64,000 bases of DNA from Thozetella sp. PMI_491. Taxonomy: Eukaryota > Ascomycota > Sordariomycetes > Chaetosphaeriales > Chaetosphaeriaceae. How positions within the stretch are numbered: position 1 is the first letter of the stretch; each line of letters opens with the position of its first letter. The notes under the pieces are model-generated. The model made no database searches. It saw only the letters and a program-made list of their open reading frames with translations, and had not been told where the DNA came from. A program made the translations under genes and the position numbers. Below are positions 31,475-42,843 of this stretch, in pieces. Where the stretch lies: contig MU270120.1 of the NCBI GenBank assembly GCA_021432635.1, forward strand, positions 92,540 to 156,539. The letters are read 5' to 3'.

Positions 31475-34211
31475 CGCGACGTGCTGAGAGAGTGGTTTGC
31501 GAGCGCTCGTCGCGACACCAAGAAGGGCTCAAGTCCACTCGACCAAGGACGTTGCGAAGCCGGTTGCAAAGCTCCTGTGTCCGATCAGCGAAACAGGAAG
31601 CAGGCCTGCGAGGCGGGAGTGTACGGGCCATTCTGTGGCCGCATACCTCCTTTCGATCGGGCAGAGGCGAGCCGCGGCAGCTAAATTTGGCGAAGGATCA
31701 GGCGTTGCGGTCCAGACTGGCCCAGAGGCTTAACCCGTTTTCTCAGCCGGATTTGCATCGCAGGGTCTGGAGTGGAGGGCCGAGATCGCGGGAGCTGCAA
31801 GCCAGTCATTGGAGCGTCCATCTGATCAGGGGATTTAAGGCTCTCAACGAGCAGGGGGTTGAGACACGAGGCGAGCTCGCCGGCAATCAGCCGCGACAGT
31901 CGGGCAGTGAATGCAGGCGCCACTTGGAACCCATCGAGGCAAAATGGCTCGGATACGAGACTCTCAGGGAGGAGGGGTGACGTTCGCCATGGTCGTGAGG
32001 CTCTTTCCCGCCCCGCCCGTGCACTGCGTGGTCCGAGTGGCCATCCCTGAACGAACCCTCTATTCCTGGGACCCGATCATGCGGCCCTGCGACGTCAGAC
32101 CTCGATTCGAAATGCACACCGCAGCATGCGCTCGGATCGTCCTAAGCTTGCCCATCCCGTTCGACCCTCCGCAGACGCCCCGATTCCCAATCCAGGCGGG
32201 CGCATCCTCTGAAACTGCGGGCAAGGTACCGGCAAGCCACCGACGCCGTCCTGCCCACCGCGTCCTGCGGACAGGGTCCCTTGCGTCGAGCAGACTCCAA
32301 GGCGCCTGCAGGCGGTATCTCGCAGCTTGCCTCGCAGACAAGGTGCGTATGCGCGGCGCATCGCGCACCGAGACTAGCAGAGGGGATGTGACGGTTCACT
32401 GCCGGCATTTCGGTTGTCGCAGGCGGGAAGAGAGGGCGACTGCTTGATCTGGGCACTGATCGACAGCCTCTTCCCCTTTTGGGCGGTGCACTGCGTGCCC
32501 TGTGCACCACCTTCCCCCAAGTTCCTTCCCCAACGCACATGGATAGCAGCGACGACATGGATGCCAATTCCGGCCGCAGCAGCCCGCGAAGGCTCTGGCC
32601 CTTCAGCTCGCAATCCTGCGCACTAGGCAAGCCTTATGCGGGCCTAGCCTCCTTGACGCACAGTTCATCCACTGCAGGCGGGAACATGGGACGAAGGCCG
32701 ATCTCCCTAAAGGCTGCGTGAGCGCATTGACAGGCTTGCAGCCACCACCCTTGACCTCTTTCCGGAGCTAACGACACGACACCTCGCGGCGGGCGAGCAC
32801 CGAAGCTGGAAGTTCGGCGTCGTCGCCAGGCGAACGAGCCCCAACACGGCCGGAGCGACCCTCTCCTCTGATGGCTGGCAAGACCTGACAACGTTACGCG
32901 TCCAAGTTTCATGCAAACTATCCCTTCCACCGATGCTCTGAGCTCAGGGACTGGGCCGTGGCGCCTATTCTCAACCTGCCCATGTCCCGGAAACACATGT
33001 CGGAAACCTCTTACCGGAAACTTCTACTTCATCTTCATTTTCCTCGTCGTTGATATTATTGGTATTATTGCTTTTTTTTTTTGGCTGCTTTTACATCGTA
33101 TACACTATTGTTTGTTGTTTTATCCCTATTCTTTGATATTCCTATGGCCCATGTTGCTGGCCTCGAATTCCCTTATTGGGGAACATCGCTGCCTGTGGGA
33201 GTATTGTATTATCGAAAACAACCACCTTGCTCCTAGCAAGCGTTGCCATTCTCCCTTGGCCGCCATTATCGCGCGACCAATACTTTGAACTTGTGCCGAC
33301 AATAATAGGAACTACGAATAGAAGATGGCAGAGCGGGGAACAGGACACAAGGGTAACGGTCCGCTGAGAGAGCGTGTGTTGAGATCACTCGCGCGCGCGC
33401 GTGTATGTGTGTTGCGTTCATCAGTGTGTGTGTCTGGGGGCGTGATGGGCGAGCATTCTTGGGTTGGCGCTGCCATTTTTTGCACGAGCGCGCATACATG
33501 GCATGGATGGATGGACCACAGCATTTGGCATGTTTGAATCCGACAACGAGCGATTACACCGAGGGATTGCGTGTGTTTGGCTGATACCAAGAGAAAGGTT
33601 GGCGGTTGATTCATTCGGACTCGGATGGGCTGGCGGGACTGCCGGTCCTAAAGCAGCATGGTACAGCATGGCATGGCATGGCATGGCATATGGCAAAAGG
33701 AAAAGAAGGTGATAAATACAGAGGCTCTCGATTTGGGCGCTTGGCGGCGTTGACGGACAAAGCAAGTTGCTGTTTCCACGCATCTTCGCCCCGAGCAAGG
33801 CGCGGTTGACTACAAAGTTACTACTACCACCTACTATTGTTATTACCTTCGTGCAACTTGTCTTTGTGGGCCCTCTTCATTTTGAATAGATAGGTGGAGG
33901 ATGGGGCGTGGGTTTGAAAACTGTCTCTTGAGGCGTCGGCTCCTGGGAATGACTGTAGGATCATTACAAGTAATAGAAGTCCATTCCGCTTCTGTCTCAC
34001 TCATTCGTGCTCGCTTGATGGGATGGTGTATGGAATGCGCAGGATTCAGAACACGGGCTACCCTCCAATCCATACTCCTTGCTCACGATCATATTGTACA
34101 ACCGAATTTCGCCTCTCCCTGGCCATAGCCAAACCTCGGTACGCCCCCTCACCCAGCAGAAGATACCGCGGCGGCTATGCTCCTCGTTTGGCCTATTTGG
34201 GGGTTCCGATC
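31475..34211. other. 2.7-kb convergent intergenic, regulator / mob3
   Basis: Between the 3' ends of the zinc-cluster gene and mob3. I see no credible gene; it presumably includes two 3' UTRs. CG/TG dinucleotide tracts lie near 33390-33436 and a GCATG repeat at 33666. Confidence 0.6.
33666..33690 (+). repeat. GCATG pentanucleotide repeat
   Basis: Four GCATG units and a terminal GCATA in perfect tandem. Confidence 0.8.
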
Positions 34212-35963
34212 TTACTCGGACTTGTTCTCTGCGGTCGGCTCGGCCGCCTCTTGATCGGCTTCTGGTTTCTCGCTGGCGGTGCTGCTGGAGTGCTCCAGCT
34301 GCGCTGGCAACTCATTCGTGGTCTCATCGGCAGCAGATTCTGTGGCCGGGGCATCTGGTACTTCGGACGTGGCCTGCTCAGTCTCCTCGGGGTCTTCGGG
34401 CTTGTCCAGTGTGTCTGCAGAGTCATCTTGGCTTTCCGACGCAGGGAGAATAGTCTCATCGCCTTGGGACTCCTCTTGGTCTTCGACAGGTTCTGACGGC
34501 TCCCGGGCTTCTGTGGAATGCTCCTCTTCTACTGGTTCCGTTAGAGGCTTGGCGGGCACCGGCTCGGCAGTTCCTTCTGTCTCTGGAGTGACTCCTTCCG
34601 TGCCAGTGCTGATATCTGGCTCTGGGATAGATGCTGGGGGTGGAGGCGTCGGGGCCGGGGCGGCTTCTACCAGCCTGGAAGGCTTCTGCTGCCGCATCGA
34701 CTCGGGCTCTGGGCTCCGAGGGATCACGCTGGATGGTCGGATAGGTGGTTGGTCCAGCAAACTGTGCTCCACGATGACAGGGACATCGGCGGTCTCAAAC
34801 TCTTCCTCCACCGTTTCGGGGGCCGAGATGTGCATATCACGAAGCTTTTCCCGGACCTTCTTTGTAGCCCCCGTGCTCTCGTCTTCGTCTGCCTCCAAGA
34901 CAGTTGCAACAGCACTGCCGGTTGATGGGCTGCTCTTGATGTGTCTCCGTGTATTGGTCCTCCCGGCCGGGTTAAAGTCCTCTCCGTCACCGGCACGCCC
35001 GTTGCCATCCCGCTTGGCTATAGCAGTCGGCTGCACCTGTGACTTCTTCTCGGAAGCGTCCGCGCCCGCGACAGGCGCGGGCTCGAGACCCTCGGACTCG
35101 GGCGGGAGCTTGTAGTTTTCGGCACTCAGCAGATCGTACGCATCGCAGACCGTCTTGAAGAAGACGTACAGGCCCGACTGGCTCTCGACGCTCCAGAAGA
35201 CACCACGGTGCTGGAACCAGGCATGGGCAAAGATGCGATGCAAGCGGCGGAATACGTTGACTAGATTCTTGAGCGCCGTGTTCTTGTCGTGCGCATCTAC
35301 GACAAAGCGCGAAGGGAAAATCTTGGCATTCGTCACAACATTGGCAGCCCAGTCCAGCGTGTGGCAGCAGTAATCGATGGCGCAGCAAGACTTGGGGGCA
35401 TCGTGGACGGCGCACAGGAACTGCCACTCGGAAGCGCGCATCTCTGGGCACGTGGCCGCGCTGCATGGTGGTGTATCAAAGAGAAAGCCCACGATCAGAT
35501 TATTGCACTGGGCCGTCAAGAACCGGCAGAGCTCGTACAGCCACAATGTCTTGTCTGTACCGGCTGGGGGCGTCGCGAGGAGAGTGGCAGCCTCGCGGGT
35601 CATGGGACGGGTGTGGCTCGCGGTGTGATGGTAGTGCAAGGCTGCGAGATGCTCTTGGAGCTGGAAGGCAGAATCAAGCTAGAAGGTTGACGGGTCAGCA
35701 ACGCCATCTGAGTGTCTCCGGGCTCGTGATCGCGCAGGGCAACCTACCTCGTTCAAGGGCACGAGCGGCGGCCCGGCAGCCATCTTGGCAGCTTTGGTGC
35801 CCGGGTGAATGCGTCGCCGGGCATTCGCATCGATGGCGGTCTGTTCCATCTGCTGAGCCTGGCGGTTCGCGTTGGCGCCCATCGAGGGTGATGGAGGCCC
35901 GATCTGGATCTCGGCGGGAGGTGGTGGGCTCGGAAGCCTGGGAGAGGTGGGCGGCAACGACAT
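34212..35963 (-). CDS. mob3: MOB3/phocein, STRIPAK-associated MOB protein with acidic tail
   Basis: Phocein-type MOB protein, a subunit of the STRIPAK signalling complex that controls hyphal fusion and fruiting in fungi (MOB-3 of Neurospora). Exons 35963-35748 and 35678-34212 give 560 aa. The MOB domain spans about 50-265: RRRIHPGTKAAKM, NELDSAFQLQEHL, the zinc ligands C144 and C149 with H224 and H229, and phocein-specific SCCAIDYCCHTLDWAANVV and KIFPSRFVVD. After residue 270 comes a tail of about 290 residues very rich in Glu, Pro, Ser and Thr, absent from animal phocein (about 225 aa). Its start and single intron (GTAGGT...CTAG, 69 bp) are well placed. It is divergent from the CobW gene. 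Confidence 0.92.
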
Positions 35964-36515
35964 GGGGGCGGCTGAGAGCGCACTTCGCAGTTGGTATGGG
36001 TTCGTTATGCGCAGAGTATGGGCGGCGGTGTTGAGTTGAGCCTTCCCACACGAAGTCGGCGGCGCGATGCAAGATGGAGGAGTAAATTGCGGGTGCGTGC
36101 TCGCCAGGTGTTGGATGTGCAGGCTGTGCAGGCGAAGCGGCTCAGGAGCTTAAGCGCCGACCAAGGGGAGCGTCCAAGCTCCCAAATTTTCGAGATGTTC
36201 CTTAGACTAAACTGCTTACCTAATGGCGTGGAAGCTCTAGGACCCGCTTTCTGTGTCTCGAAGAGCGCTTATAGGGCGTGGAGGGAAAGAGAAAGGCGTG
36301 CATCAACGCTTAAAAGCGGCCAGCGGCAAGCTTTGGTCAGGAACCAGGTTGCCGGAATCATAGGCAGGATTTGGGTTACCTGAGGCAGGCATCCTCGGGC
36401 AGCGCATCCTAGACCCAGGCTTCAACTCTGATAGCTACATCTGAGCCGGTAGACACCTCTCTCCCTGGCTTGAACTCCATCTAGTCTGCTGCACCTCTCT
36501 GACTCTGCACGGACC
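35964..36515. other. Divergent promoter, mob3 / CobW gene
   Basis: 552 bp shared upstream region of two divergent genes. I see no gene and no strong motif. Confidence 0.6.
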
Positions 36516-37993
36516 ATGGACTTGGACGACGACGCCCCTCCCGATCTGGTCGACACCGGAGCCGCGGATGGTGGCAACCTCGAAGGCGAGGAGAAGACGA
36601 CCAAGGTTCCCATAACAATAGTCACTGGTATGCAAGGCTTGTGCTCGGCTTTCTTCTGCCAGGTGGCGTCCCACTAAGTGAGACCGTCAGGATATCTTGG
36701 AGCGGGAAAGACTACCTTGCTCAACTACATACTCACCGCGCAACATGGCAAGCGGGTGGCGGTAATCATGAACGGCGAGTCCCCATGTCGAAGAGGTGCA
36801 ATGGTGAGATCTGATTGCTAACCCCTGATACGGAAGCTACAGAGTTCGGAGACTGTAGGCACTCACACTCTCAAGAAGCTCTAGCGCATACTAATACTCG
36901 TCTCCCGTAGCTCTCGACATTGAAAAGTCGCTTACGGTCAACAAGGATGGTGAATCTGTGGAAGAGTGGCTGGATGTTGGCAACGGATGCATCTGCTGCT
37001 CGGTAAAGTATGGGTTACCTGTTCTCTGATTCCCCCGCGGGGCTAATTAGGACTTATCCTAGGGATACGGGAGTCAACGCCATCGAGTCTTTGATGGAGA
37101 AAAAGGGGAAGTTCGACTACATCCTGCTAGAGACCACCGGCCTGGCGGATCCGGGGAACCTGGCACCTCTTTTCTGGATGGACGATGGTCTCGGGAGCAC
37201 CATCTACCTAGACGGCATCGTAACGCTAGTCGACGCCAAGAACATCCTTAGGAGCCTCGACGATCCAGCCGGAAAGGCGGATGGCTACGAGGAATCCGAC
37301 GGCCACGGGCCCGTCATGACGACAGCCCACGTCCAGATTTCGCATGCCGACGTCATCGTCATCAACAAGTCGGACCTTGTCAGCGAGCAAGAGCTGCAGC
37401 AGGTCCGGGACAGAATCGCATCCATCAACGGGCTGGCCAAGGTTCACGTTACAGCCCAGAGCGTCGTGCCGCGGCTGGAAGGGTTCCTTCTGGACCTACA
37501 TGCCTACGACAGCGTACAGGAGTTGGACCGCACAGGGAAAGGCCACAGCCATCTTGACCAGGTAGAATCCCCTAGTCAAAAGACATGTTTGGTGCACCGA
37601 GCTGACAGCCCGTTCTCGTTTCCCTGCTAGACTATCTCGACACTGTCGATCCCGCTCCCCCCGCTCAAGGAGGAGCTTCTGGACCAAATAGACGCATGGT
37701 TGAGGTCCGTCTTGTGGGAAAATGAGCTGCCGGGCGACACCAGTACCCACGCCCGGCCGTTCGAGATCCATCGACTGAAAGGCAGGCTGGTGCTGGAAGG
37801 GGGGGCGGAAAAGATGATCCAAGGCGTGCGGGAGGTCTTTGAGATCTTTGACAACCCAGGCCAGGGTCCAGGGAGTGAAGGGGATGGTGGCGGCGGAAAG
37901 CTCGTGTTGATTGGCCGCCATTTGGTAGATTATGACTTTCCCGGCAACCTGCATCACGCCCTGGGACTCAGGGCCAGTGGAACGAGGCCATGA
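36516..37993 (+). CDS. zng1: CobW/ZNG1-type zinc chaperone GTPase
   Basis: G3E GTPase of the COBW-domain family that delivers zinc to client proteins such as methionine aminopeptidase (ZNG1/CBWD). Six exons (36516-36627, 36691-36774, 36843-36854, 36911-37007, 37063-37561, 37631-37993) give 388 aa. Walker A is GYLGAGKTT (38-46); NEFGDSLDIEK follows; the metal-binding CxCC is C96-I-C98-C99; ETTGLADP and NKSD complete the GTPase motifs. A His-containing GKGHSHLDQ closes exon 5, and the CobW C-terminal domain follows. The acidic N-terminus has APPDLVD where animal ZNG1 has a Cys-Pro-Glu-Leu motif. Exon 3 is only 12 nt, and intron 2 begins with GC, not GT; both are needed to keep the conserved NEFGDS. 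Confidence 0.9.
36775..36842 (+). other. GC-AG intron in the CobW gene
   Basis: Intron 2 of the CobW gene starts GCGAGT and ends CTACAG. No GT donor nearby preserves the frame or the conserved MNEFGD motif: using the GT at 36779 brings a stop shortly after the acceptor. GC-AG introns are a known minor class spliced by the major spliceosome. Confidence 0.7.
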
Positions 37994-38549
37994 CAGCTCA
38001 CATGCTGTCGCTCGCCAAGGGTAAACCAACCTGGTCAAATAGAAAAGAAATCCAAAAATGCCTAGCGGACGGGCGCCTCGGGTTGTCCGTTTGTCTGTTT
38101 GTCTGTTTGTCTTTTGTTGACCTGTCGGTCTGGAGCGTGCAGCGGCTGGCGGCCGGCTTGGCCAGGGGCAGACCCCGAGCGAAGGCAAATAGAAGCAGGA
38201 ACTGAAAGCAAACGATCCGTAGGTTAGGCAACCAGAATAGAGATGGAATTAAGCTCGCCCAGTGAATGGAGGTCCCCCGTCCCGACGCCTCGTCGCTTGT
38301 ACCGCGCTAAAACCTCAGCTGCTCGCGGGGGGGGGCACGGGCCACCGCCCCGTCGCATTTTGCGCCTAGCTTGACAGCCTTTCTGAACTGCAGGTCTGTC
38401 TTTCGCGCCTTCTCCCAGCTTCGACAAGCAAAAGACCACACCCCATCGCCCTTTTCCTCCCGCACCTCAACACGACGCAGTCCGCGATCTTAGCAGCCTC
38501 CCCCCCGATCCATTGAGCTACAGGCGTGGGCCAGAAGGCAGTTGTAGAT
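37994..38549. other. Intergenic, CobW gene to NOT2
   Basis: 556 bp between two plus-strand genes, holding the NOT2 promoter. A short TGTCTGTT repeat lies near 38089-38112. I see no gene. Confidence 0.6.
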
Positions 38550-41251
38550 ATGAACAGACCAGGTACGAATGCATAAACGCGCCGTTTCCTCCTCGCGAAC
38601 GACCACCCTCAAGATGCCGCCACAGTCGACTGTTTCCTGTTCGGCCGTCATCTCGCCTCTTCCTCGACCGCTCCGTCTCTGCGATTACAGCCAGGATCTT
38701 CCCCGGGCCGTGTGCTCTAACCATACGCTCTCGCCGTGGGGGAAGCTCTGCGTCTGCATGGCTCTGGAGTGGTTGACGTTGAGGAGCAAGAGCTGCCCTC
38801 GTGCCGCTGCTTCCCGGGATGCGCCCGTTCAAGAGACAGCCGCTCTGGTCTCTCCTGCGGTCTCGAGTCTTCGAGTCATTGGAATCCTATGCTACCGACC
38901 TGACGGCTTCGTCGAGCTGCCACCTCTCCCTCATTCTCATACTCGACCGGTCGCATAGCAACATAGAGCTGACTTGATTCGCCTAGGTGCAGTTCCGCCA
39001 TCAATAAGAGGCATGCCTGGCTTCGGTGGCCAGCAGCAACAGCCGCAACAATCGGGCCGCGCTGTCAACAACAGGTTACCAAACGGGAAGCTTGGTAAGG
39101 CCTCGATCTGGAGAACCATGCGGAAGCCTGGACTGCCGCGAACAACCTTTGGGATAGGACGTGTTGTGGACTAATGCTCTGCCTGTCGGCAGGAAACAAT
39201 GGCCCCGGCTGGGCCTTTGGTGCCATGGCTGGTAGTATTCCGAGCTCGGGGAGACAATTAGGAGGCGGCAACGTGAGCTTCGCTCAGAGCTTGAGTGGTT
39301 CACAACCTGCAACCCCCTTGGACCTTTCGTAGGTGCCCCTGGTTTCTTTCTCCTTCATTATATGACATGCAGCGACAAGTGCAAAAGGTGCTGTGATGCC
39401 AGCATCATTTTCTCCGTTGGGCTCTTCAACTTCCGTTTGCTAAACCGCCTCTGCTTTCTTCTCTGACTTCCCCCCCGCGCATCCCTGCATATTGGTTTAT
39501 GTCCTACCTTCGTCGCATCACTCCTTCCTCTCACGTTAGATAGCCACTCAGCTTTGTTCTTTCCTTTTTTATCTATCGTTGCGCCCGCGGGTCTGTCAGC
39601 CCGGCCCGCGTGGCCAAAGCTTGTGCATACAATGTCTTCACCTCATCGGAGACGTCATCCCCGATTCTCTAACAAACTGTCACGCAACGAGATGGCTTCC
39701 AACAAGGAGAAACCCAAGCCCAAGGGGCTCCCCTATGCTTCAGTCTTGAAGGGGTACACTTCTATTTCTCATCTTGCCGCCTTCGATACTGCATAGTGAT
39801 GGAACTGACTTGGGTGCAGGGAATTTCCGTCGCTCTCCAACACTTCTCAGCTTGCCAACGCGGGCCAATCTTCGATGTGGTCATCATCAAGCTCCCGAAA
39901 TCTTGGCGGCTCCCTTCAACGTACCCAGAATAATCCCCATCAAGGCCAGGCTGACGATATTTTTTCGACTGCTCCGCGTTTGTCTTCCGCGCAAGGATCC
40001 TTCCGGTTTGGCAACCAACCTGCGGCAGTTCCTTCATCACAGGCGCAGCCGGCTGACGAGTTTCCACCCTTGAACCGAAATGCAAACGGCGAAATTGGCC
40101 AAGAGCGGGGATCCAACCTCATGTCAGCCTTGGGCTTCGGCTCCCAGACCTCAGCATCGGCATCTACCATGCAGGGTCGATCCGGTAATGGCCTTTTGAA
40201 TGCTCTATCTGCGAACTCGCGGGCGGCGGCCGACTCGCGTGCGTCCGGTGGTAAGCTGCCCTTCTACCCTAACTTGGTTCCGTGGTGTTCCGTCCGGCTC
40301 ATCGTTTCACAGCTCGCCCCCAGGACGCGAGAGTCTCTACCGGGGAGGACGAGGGCCGCCAAAAGACGTTCCGCGAGGACAGCATGGCCTCCCAATCCTC
40401 CATAGGTGATGGCACCCCTCTGAGTCCTGATTCGCGCAATCCTCTTGGGGCGATCGGCAACGACGCCCCTTCAGGCAAGGGAAAAGAGCAAGATAGCAGC
40501 AGGCCCGGTGTCAAAGATCCTCTCGAGGGTATGGCACCGATCGACAAGTGGGGTCTGAAAGGGTTACGCACTCTTATGAACAACTATCCCGACTACAATG
40601 CTATCGTGATGGGCATAGATCCTACAACTTTGGGATTCGACCTAAACTCGAACGAGTATGTCCCTCCCCAGTGGACAGAGATATGGACGCTTGCGCAATT
40701 TCTCACGCTTTGCAGGATGATTTCCACACAGATCTACTCCCTCTTTGACGATGCGCCGCCTCGACCGGCAGTACCGAAGTTCCGGCTGCCGGACTGCTAC
40801 CAGGTCAAGAACGTGCACTCGATCGAAGACAAGATCCCGCACTTCAACGAGGAAACCTTGATGTGGATTTTTTACAGCCATCCGGGCGATGCCAAGCAAC
40901 ACCTCGCTGCCATCGAGCTGTACGTGTCTCCTTTCTCCCCGGGGCCTGCTTGATGGCGTATGCTAACTAGCCTCGTAGGACAAGTCGCAACTGGCGATGG
41001 CACAAGAAGCTTCAGATCTGGTTGACTAAGGACGAAATGATGGTGCCCCAAGCGCTTAGCCCCACGCATGAGCGAGGCTACTACATCATCTGGGATACGA
41101 ACAACTGGCGGAAGGAGCGGGTAAGGAAACCCCAGGCCGGTTGACCTTGACTGCCAACTGATGATGCTAACATGCTTGGTAGCGCGAGTTCACGCTTCAT
41201 TACAGCGACCTCGAGACGAACCCTCAAATGCCCCCTGCCCCGGTGACGTGA
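38550..41251 (+). CDS. not2: NOT2, CCR4-NOT complex subunit
   Basis: Scaffold subunit of the CCR4-NOT deadenylation and transcription complex. Seven exons (38550-38562, 38987-39094, 39193-39328, 39820-40250, 40313-40919, 40979-41120, 41183-41251) give 501 aa. Exon 1 encodes only MNRP plus one base. The N-terminal half is Gln/Asn/Ser-rich and contains RLPNGKLG, WAFGAM, SFAQSLSGSQPATPLDLSEFPSLS and ADEFPPLNR. The C-terminal NOT-box domain includes WGLKGLRTLMNNYPDYNAIVMG, LGFDLNSNEYVPPQW, ETLMWIFYSHPGDAKQHLAA, TSRNWRWHKKLQIWLTKDE and RGYYIIWDTNNWRKER. Introns 1 (424 bp) and 3 (491 bp) are long for this genome; each was placed by frame and family motif. The intron 1 acceptor is the least certain junction. 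Confidence 0.92.
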
Positions 41252-42127
41252 GGCTCGGATCTCCAGAGGTCTGGCAGCGGCCAGCTAGCTCCCCAGCCGG
41301 AGGGGGCTAGGAATAGAGGGAATGCCGGTTTTCTAAGCATTCCCCTCGAGCACTTTATGGCACTGTAATCGGGCAGGAAAGCTCATGTGAACTTGTGCTT
41401 TTTGGTAGGCAACGGATTACGGACCAGACACGGCAAACGAGGACTTGAGCGTAGACGGTGTAGGTTCATGCGTCATGACGGGCATGATGCATCGAACAAC
41501 ACTGCTTTTTGCGGACAACTTAGCTAAAGAAGTGAGAGGAAAATGCCAAGGATCTCAGGGCCGCCGGCTCATGTGTGCGTCTTTCAACGATCATGCCTTT
41601 TGCGGACCCAAGAAGTGTCTGTTTACTTTGCCATGATCCCAGTCCAGATTGGCTGTATGGCATGGTAAATATTGCTTTAGATGTGAAAGGCCTAGGCAAA
41701 GTTGGAGAAACCCCCTGGAAGGTTCTATTAGTAGATGCACCCCCGTCGTTGGGCTAAGGAAAATGCCGGCCGAATCCCTGCCCCCGATTTGTTCCCCATC
41801 ATTTTCTTGGAGACACACATCGCCAACTTGACCGCCCACGAGACCGTTCGATACCGTCCCTCCCTCCGCATCGGCATCTCCTCAACTTGGTCGCTGTCCT
41901 CACTGTGAGCATCTTGGCGCGGTGTGGATATTAGCAGCCCGCCGTGGCTTGACGTACTCACCGATTCAACGCTATCTCCGACGCGATTTGGCAACGCCGA
42001 CAGCTTAAAACGATCTGACGAGCAAGTCCGGCCACCCCCGGTGCCGCGTACCCTCCGTCCGGCGACCGACCACAGCCCTCGCCAGCTCGGGTTTCCTGCA
42101 TCGTGCAAACAAGTGTAAACCACACCG
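41252..42127. other. Intergenic, not2 to cue1
   Basis: 876 bp with no supportable gene on either strand; it contains the not2 3' flank and the cue1 promoter. Confidence 0.6.
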
Positions 42128-42843
42128 ATGCCCAGAATGTCCAACGAACAAATCAACGTGCCTTCACTGGTAGTGATCCTGGTCCTGTCTGGGCTCATAA
42201 TACGCTATCTCTTCTTCTCGCCTTCTACGCCCAGCGCGGAGCGGCAGCAGCGCGACGCTGCGGCGCACTTGCGCGCCCGTGAGGCTGCCGTTGAGAGGAT
42301 ACAGCAGATGTTTCCGCAAGTCGACCGGCGCACGATCCTGTGGGACCTACAGCGCAATGGTGGTAACGTGGCGATGACAACGGAGCGCATCCTCGCGGGC
42401 CGAATGGAGACAGTGAGTCTATCCCGTTCCCCCGCACCCCTGAGCGGTGACTTTATCGGGACGCAACGACAGCAGATAGAAAGAAAGGGAGGCACTAATT
42501 GTTTCGTGTGCAGCCCCCGATCTCCTTCCAGCCCCCGCCTCCGCCTGCCCCCCCAGCCGGGGCCTCGACGACGACGGCGACTCATCCAAGCGGTAGCCAA
42601 CAAGCTAGGGCGGCCGAGAAGCCCGCGCAGCCGGACCTGATTACGCGGTACAATCTCCAGAACAAGCTCCAGGAGCAAGTGGAGGCGGCACCAGAGGGCA
42701 AGGCGTGGAGTTCCAACCGGGACGAGCGGCAGTCGCTCCTGCAACGGCGACGGGACCAGATGATCCTTGAGGCTCGACGAAAGATGGAAGCCAAGATGAA
42801 GGCCGAGAAGGAGACTGCTGCAGCGAAAGCAGTGGGCAACTAA
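42128..42843 (+). CDS. cue1: Cue1-like ER membrane CUE-domain protein (ERAD)
   Basis: Likely anchor and activator of the E2 enzyme Ubc7 in ER-associated degradation. Exons 42128-42412 and 42514-42843 give 204 aa, matching yeast Cue1 (203 aa) in size and plan. A single N-terminal membrane helix (LVVILVLSGLIIRYLFF, about 14-30) is followed by a CUE domain at about 55-89 with the MFP motif (61-63). A Pro-rich linker then leads to a basic helical C-terminus (RQSLLQRRRDQMILEARRKM) in the position of the Ubc7-binding region. A second in-frame ATG at 42137 gives MSNEQIN and could equally be used. Overall sequence similarity to yeast is limited, so orthology rests on architecture. Confidence 0.82.

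Noticed and set aside
31261-32447. Frames of 239 and 178 codons after the zinc-cluster gene
   Set aside because: The first overlaps the true last exon in another frame; neither has motifs or good splice links.
41728-42198. 156-codon minus-strand frame overlapping the cue1 start
   Set aside because: It is antisense to a well-supported gene and has no recognisable features.
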